In this document: one piece after another, positions 5,473 through 8,171 of the stretch
Layout: every line of letters begins with the position of its first letter
Position numbering within the stretch: the first letter of the stretch is position 1
Assembly: GCA_003457065.1 (NCBI GenBank)
Contig: DMJQ01000192.1
Span: forward strand, 6,354 to 14,524
From: Clostridiales bacterium
Lineage (GTDB): Bacteria > Bacillota > Clostridia > Tissierellales > Sedimentibacteraceae
Reading direction: 5' to 3'
Length of the DNA stretch: 8,171 bases
Translations under genes and position numbers: made by a program
Notes under the pieces: generated by a model
Told to the model about the DNA's origin: nothing
The model's database searches: none
What the model saw: only the letters and a program-made list of their open reading frames with translations

Positions 5473-6909
5473 ATGGCAAGAGTTTTGGAAGGCTTGAAGC
5501 CGGAGAAGGTATTTTATTATTTTGAGGAAATTTCTAAAATACCGAGAGGTTCAGGAAACGAGAAACAGATTTCAGATTATTTGTACAATTTATCTAAATT
5601 AAAAGGCTGGGAAGTCATACAAGATGAAAGGCTGAATATTATTATAAAAAAGCCTGCCACAAAAGGTTACGAAAATGCACCTGTTGTTATGCTTCAGGGA
5701 CACATGGACATGGTGTGTGAAAAGAATGAGTGCGTTGAACATGACTTCGAGAAAGATCCCATAAAATTAAGAATAATTGACGGTAACATTTACGGAACCG
5801 AGACTACGCTGGGTGCCGACAACGGAATTGCAGTTGCTTACGCCCTGGCTGTTTTGGATTCTGACGACTTGCCACATCCGTCTTTGGAAGTGCTTATTAC
5901 GACTGACGAAGAAAAAGGAATGACCGGAGCGGAAAAGGTAGACGGCAGCATATTTAAGAGCAGGTATCTCTTGAATCTGGACAGTGAGGAAGAAGGAGTG
6001 TTCACATGCGGATGTGCAGGTGGATGTGAAGTAAAATTCAGGATACCGGTTAAATACACTGAAACGAAAAAAGCTGCGTACAAACTGAGCGTAAGAGGAC
6101 TTCTGGGAGGGCATTCAGGATCCGACATAGATAAGGAAAGGGGAAACGCCAATAAAATACTGGCAAGAATCCTTTATGATTTGTACGACGATATAGAATT
6201 GATAAGCATGAGCGGCGGCTCCAAGGGTAATGCCATACCGAGAGAAGCTCAGGCTGTAATTTCTGCGGACAACATAGAACAGGTAAAGAAGAAAGTGTCT
6301 GAATGGAAGGAAATTTTGAAAAACGAATATTCCTTCACAGATTCTTTGGTTGCCGTATCCATGGAAAACCTGAATTATGAAGCAGCTCCTTTAGAAAAGA
6401 GTATATTCAAAAAAACAATCGGCGCCGTGAACTTAATACCAAATGGTGTTTTGTCCAGAAGCACAGCAATTGATCTTGTTATAAGCTCAAACAATCTCGG
6501 CGTAATCACGCAGGACGACAGGAATATCACAATATACAATCAGGCGAGAAGTTCTGTCAAATCACTGATGACTCACGGCATCGCTCCTGTTATGACACAA
6601 ATCGGAGAATCCCTGGACATCGAATGCAGCGTTGAAGGATATTATCCGGGATGGGAATATGCGAAGGAATCTGAAATAAGAGATATTTGCATCGGAGCAT
6701 ATCGTGAAGTATACGGTAAGGAGCCTGTTGTATGTGCCATACATGCAGGTCTTGAATGCGGAATGTTAATGGAAAAAATAAAAGATCTGGATGCCATATC
6801 CATGGGACCTGACGCTTTTGACGTACATACTCCGAATGAACATGTGGACATTAAGTCTGTAGAAGATGTTTATAATTTACTGTGTCATATATTAAAAAGA
6901 ATTAAATAG
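5473..6909 (+). CDS. pepD: M20C aminoacyl-histidine dipeptidase (beta-Ala-His dipeptidase)
   Basis: The 478-residue protein has the length and motifs of PepD/carnosinase-type M20C peptidases. H77 and D79 (LQGHMDM), bridging D116 (LGADNG), general base E146 and ligand E147 (TTDEEKG), D170 (LNLDSEE) and H452 (FDVHTPNE) form the dinuclear zinc site. The lid domain (about 205-385) starts with GLLGGHSG, which contains H214. IHAGLECG (423-430) is a family hallmark. It would cleave dipeptides of the Xaa-His type, and probably a broader range, in the cytoplasm. GGGAGG at 5461-5466 lies 6 bases before the ATG. The gene follows the second signal peptidase by 77 bases and faces the peptide transporter genes downstream. 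It is probably the last gene of the transcription unit begun near 3035, unless the leader hairpin separates it. Confidence 0.95.
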   Translation: MARVLEGLKPEKVFYYFEEISKIPRGSGNEKQISDYLYNLSKLKGWEVIQDERLNIIIKKPATKGYENAPVVMLQGHMDMVCEKNECVEHDFEKDPIKLRIIDGNIYGTETTLGADNGIAVAYALAVLDSDDLPHPSLEVLITTDEEKGMTGAEKVDGSIFKSRYLLNLDSEEEGVFTCGCAGGCEVKFRIPVKYTETKKAAYKLSVRGLLGGHSGSDIDKERGNANKILARILYDLYDDIELISMSGGSKGNAIPREAQAVISADNIEQVKKKVSEWKEILKNEYSFTDSLVAVSMENLNYEAAPLEKSIFKKTIGAVNLIPNGVLSRSTAIDLVISSNNLGVITQDDRNITIYNQARSSVKSLMTHGIAPVMTQIGESLDIECSVEGYYPGWEYAKESEIRDICIGAYREVYGKEPVVCAIHAGLECGMLMEKIKDLDAISMGPDAFDVHTPNEHVDIKSVEDVYNLLCHILKRIK

Positions 6910-6926
6910 AGTCATATTGGTTAATG

Positions 6927-6993
6927 AAAGCAAGCGTTGTTTTTATTATAGTTACAAAAAGCCTTATTTGCTTGTGAAAAAAATGCTTGCTTT
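6927..6993 (+). terminator. Long hairpin after pepD, probable terminator or inverted-repeat element
   Basis: AAAGCAAGC (6927-6935) and GCTTGCTTT (6985-6993) are perfect inverted repeats. With a G-T pair and one mismatch the pairing continues through the T-rich 6936-6944 and A-rich 6976-6984, giving an arm of about 18 bases. The roughly 30-base interior contains a further small AAGC/GCTT pairing. It starts 17 bases after the pepD stop and is followed by the T-rich ACATCTTTTCTT. The large loop is unusual for a simple terminator. Confidence 0.45.
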
Positions 6994-7149
6994 ACATCTT
7001 TTCTTGAGAACAAATGCATATAGATACAACAAATTAAATTTTTAACACATGAAAATAGTGGAGCATGCCAGCGAAAAGAATGCGTTTGCATTATTGTAAC
7101 AAACGATTTCATTTAATAAATAAACATTTGAAACATATAAATAAATATA

Positions 7150-7178
7150 TTGAAATGTATGAACTTTTATGTTATAAT
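7150..7178 (+). promoter_or_regulatory. Strong sigma-A-like promoter for the peptide ABC transporter
   Basis: TTGAAA (7150-7155, five of six consensus bases) lies 17 bases before a perfect TATAAT (7173-7178). TG at 7170-7171 adds an extended -10 element. The start would be near 7185, followed by AGAGGAG (7199-7205). The AT-rich repeats just upstream could be an UP element or an operator region. Confidence 0.72.
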
Positions 7179-7213
7179 TACCTACACATTTAGCTAAGAG
7201 AGGAGTAATAAAA

Positions 7214-8131
7214 GTGGTAAAATATATAGTAAAAAGAATTATTTCAGCGATAATTACTATATGGTTTATTTTGACTTTGACCTTTATTTTAATGAACAGC
7301 ATACCCGGAGACCCCCTGTCAATGGGAAAGGCTTTGCAGCCGGAGGTTGAAGCGGCGGTCAGGGCGAAGTATGGATTAGACAAGCCTAAAGTTGAGCAAT
7401 ATTTTACTTATTTAAAGAATTATATGCATGGAGATTTCGGTGTTTCTTTCCAGAAGCTTGGCCTGACCACAAATAAAATAATTGCGGACGGATTTCCATA
7501 TTCTTTAAAAATCGGTGCGTGGTCATCTTTATTTATTATAGTTGTGGGTATTGCGTTCGGAATTATATCGGCGTTGAAGCAAAATAAAATCCCCGACAGA
7601 ATAATGATGATTATATCTACACTGGGAGCAACAATTCCGAGTTTCGTGTTTGCAACGTTGTTCCTTTATGTTTTCAACAGAAAACTTGGCTGGGTGCCTT
7701 CATTTGGTGCCGGTACATGGAAGCATTACCTCGGGCCGGTTCTATGCATAGGTATGTTTTCACTTGCCTATGTGACAAGACTGACGAGGACTTCGGTATT
7801 GGATGTTCTGCAGCAGGACTACATAAGAACTGCAAGGGCAAAGGGATTGTCCGAAGGTGTCGTAATAATTAAACATGCGTTGAGAAATGCATTGATACCT
7901 GTTGTTACTTATTTGGGACCTATGATAGCAGGATTGATTACCGGATCATTTGTTGTTGAGAAAGTATTCGGTATTGCCGGAATCGGTTCTTTGTTTACCA
8001 CGAGTATAACCAACAGGGATTACACCCTTATAATGGGGATTACGGTATTTTTCGGTATTTTCATAGTTATCGCAACTCTATTGGTGGACATACTTTATGT
8101 ATTTATAGATCCGCGCATAAAATATGATTAG
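7214..8131 (+). CDS. Peptide ABC transporter permease, OppB/DppB type
   Basis: The 305-residue protein has the OppB/DppB layout: a first membrane helix (about 9-29) followed by the family motif NSIPGDP (28-34) and an outer loop with AKYGLDKP (51-58), then five more helices (about 99-121, 130-153, 172-189, 226-247, 270-296). The EAA-like coupling loop DYIRTARAKGLSEG (202-215), with H221 and N225 after it, would contact the ATPase subunit. The C-terminus ends in DPRIKYD, as usual. It forms half of the membrane channel importing di- or oligopeptides, possibly also nickel or other small solutes used by this family. The start is GTG, chosen because AGAGGAG ends 8 bases upstream. The second permease gene follows after 13 bases, and binding-protein and ATPase genes would be expected further on. 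Confidence 0.93.
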   Translation: MVKYIVKRIISAIITIWFILTLTFILMNSIPGDPLSMGKALQPEVEAAVRAKYGLDKPKVEQYFTYLKNYMHGDFGVSFQKLGLTTNKIIADGFPYSLKIGAWSSLFIIVVGIAFGIISALKQNKIPDRIMMIISTLGATIPSFVFATLFLYVFNRKLGWVPSFGAGTWKHYLGPVLCIGMFSLAYVTRLTRTSVLDVLQQDYIRTARAKGLSEGVVIIKHALRNALIPVVTYLGPMIAGLITGSFVVEKVFGIAGIGSLFTTSITNRDYTLIMGITVFFGIFIVIATLLVDILYVFIDPRIKYD

Positions 8132-8144
8132 GAGGAAATAGCAG

Positions 8145-8171
8145 ATGGAAAATAATTTAAAAATGTCTCCT
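8145..8171 (+). CDS. Start of the partner permease, probably OppC/DppC (partial)
   Basis: Only nine codons (MENNLKMSP) are inside the window. The ATG is preceded by GGAGG (8131-8135), which begins on the last base of the OppB-type stop codon, so translation is probably coupled. The OppC/DppC identity rests on the usual gene order, helped by the N-terminal style of clostridial OppC proteins; the fragment has no diagnostic motif. Confidence 0.6.

Larger units (their letters stand above)
6910..7213. other. 304-base AT-rich spacer between pepD and the ABC permease
   Basis: The spacer holds the hairpin at 6927-6993, a short perfect hairpin AATGC-GTTT-GCATT at 7079-7092, a very AT-rich stretch with repeated ATAAATAAA and TGAAA motifs (7099-7155), and the promoter at 7150-7178. 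I see no convincing gene. An antisense ORF of 63 codons spanning 6921-7112 has no recognisable product. Confidence 0.6.

Noticed and set aside
5767..6152. Two overlapping antisense ORFs opposite pepD
   Set aside because: They lie over the zinc-site region of a clearly real gene and show no recognisable motif.
7042..7383. Antisense ORF crossing the transporter promoter and the start of the permease
   Set aside because: It runs through a strong promoter and a conserved membrane protein start; its product is not recognisable.

Overview
The window looks like chromosomal DNA of a low-GC, anaerobic, peptide- and amino-acid-fermenting Firmicute (Clostridia or Tissierellia-like). The evidence is AT-rich spacers, strong AGGAGG-type ribosome binding sites, sigma-A-like promoters with TATAAT boxes, and gene content dominated by peptide uptake, peptide hydrolysis and amino-acid oxidation. 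The genus cannot be fixed from the sequence alone. All convincing genes lie on the + strand.

Region 1 (1-1509) is the end of an operon: the last codons of an unidentified gene, a small BFD-like [2Fe-2S] protein, and an FAD-dependent amine/amino-acid dehydrogenase subunit that overlaps it by 11 bases. This resembles the split, multi-subunit HcnABC / sarcosine oxidase / dye-linked proline dehydrogenase family. Region 2 (1510-1811) is a 302-base spacer with several hairpins, two related stem-loop units and a promoter. Region 3 (1812-2906) is an M24 Xaa-Pro-type peptidase whose last codons lie inside a 17-bp inverted repeat that bounds a 95-bp element (2894-2988). Region 4 (3059-6909) starts at a good promoter and holds an M19 dipeptidase, two tandem paralogous type I signal peptidases (the first with a 24-bp tandem-repeat-encoded cytoplasmic extension), and an M20C dipeptidase of the PepD type. 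The spacers before the second signal peptidase and before PepD contain hairpins and possible tiny ORFs. Region 5 (6910-7213) is an AT-rich spacer with a long hairpin and the best promoter in the window. It drives Region 6 (7214-8171), an OppB/DppB-type peptide ABC permease followed by the first nine codons of what is probably its OppC/DppC partner.

Functionally the set makes sense as peptide salvage. The ABC transporter would import oligopeptides or dipeptides. The M24, M19 and M20C enzymes would split Xaa-Pro, general or D-containing, and Xaa-His-type peptides. The flavoprotein would oxidise a released amino or imino acid. The two signal peptidases are housekeeping export enzymes that appear to share a transcription unit with the peptidases.

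I did not find convincing evidence of a wholly new system. The most unusual items are the repeat-bearing signal peptidase pair, the inverted-repeat element at the end of the M24 gene, the structured spacers, and the hairpin with an embedded mini-ORF before pepD.
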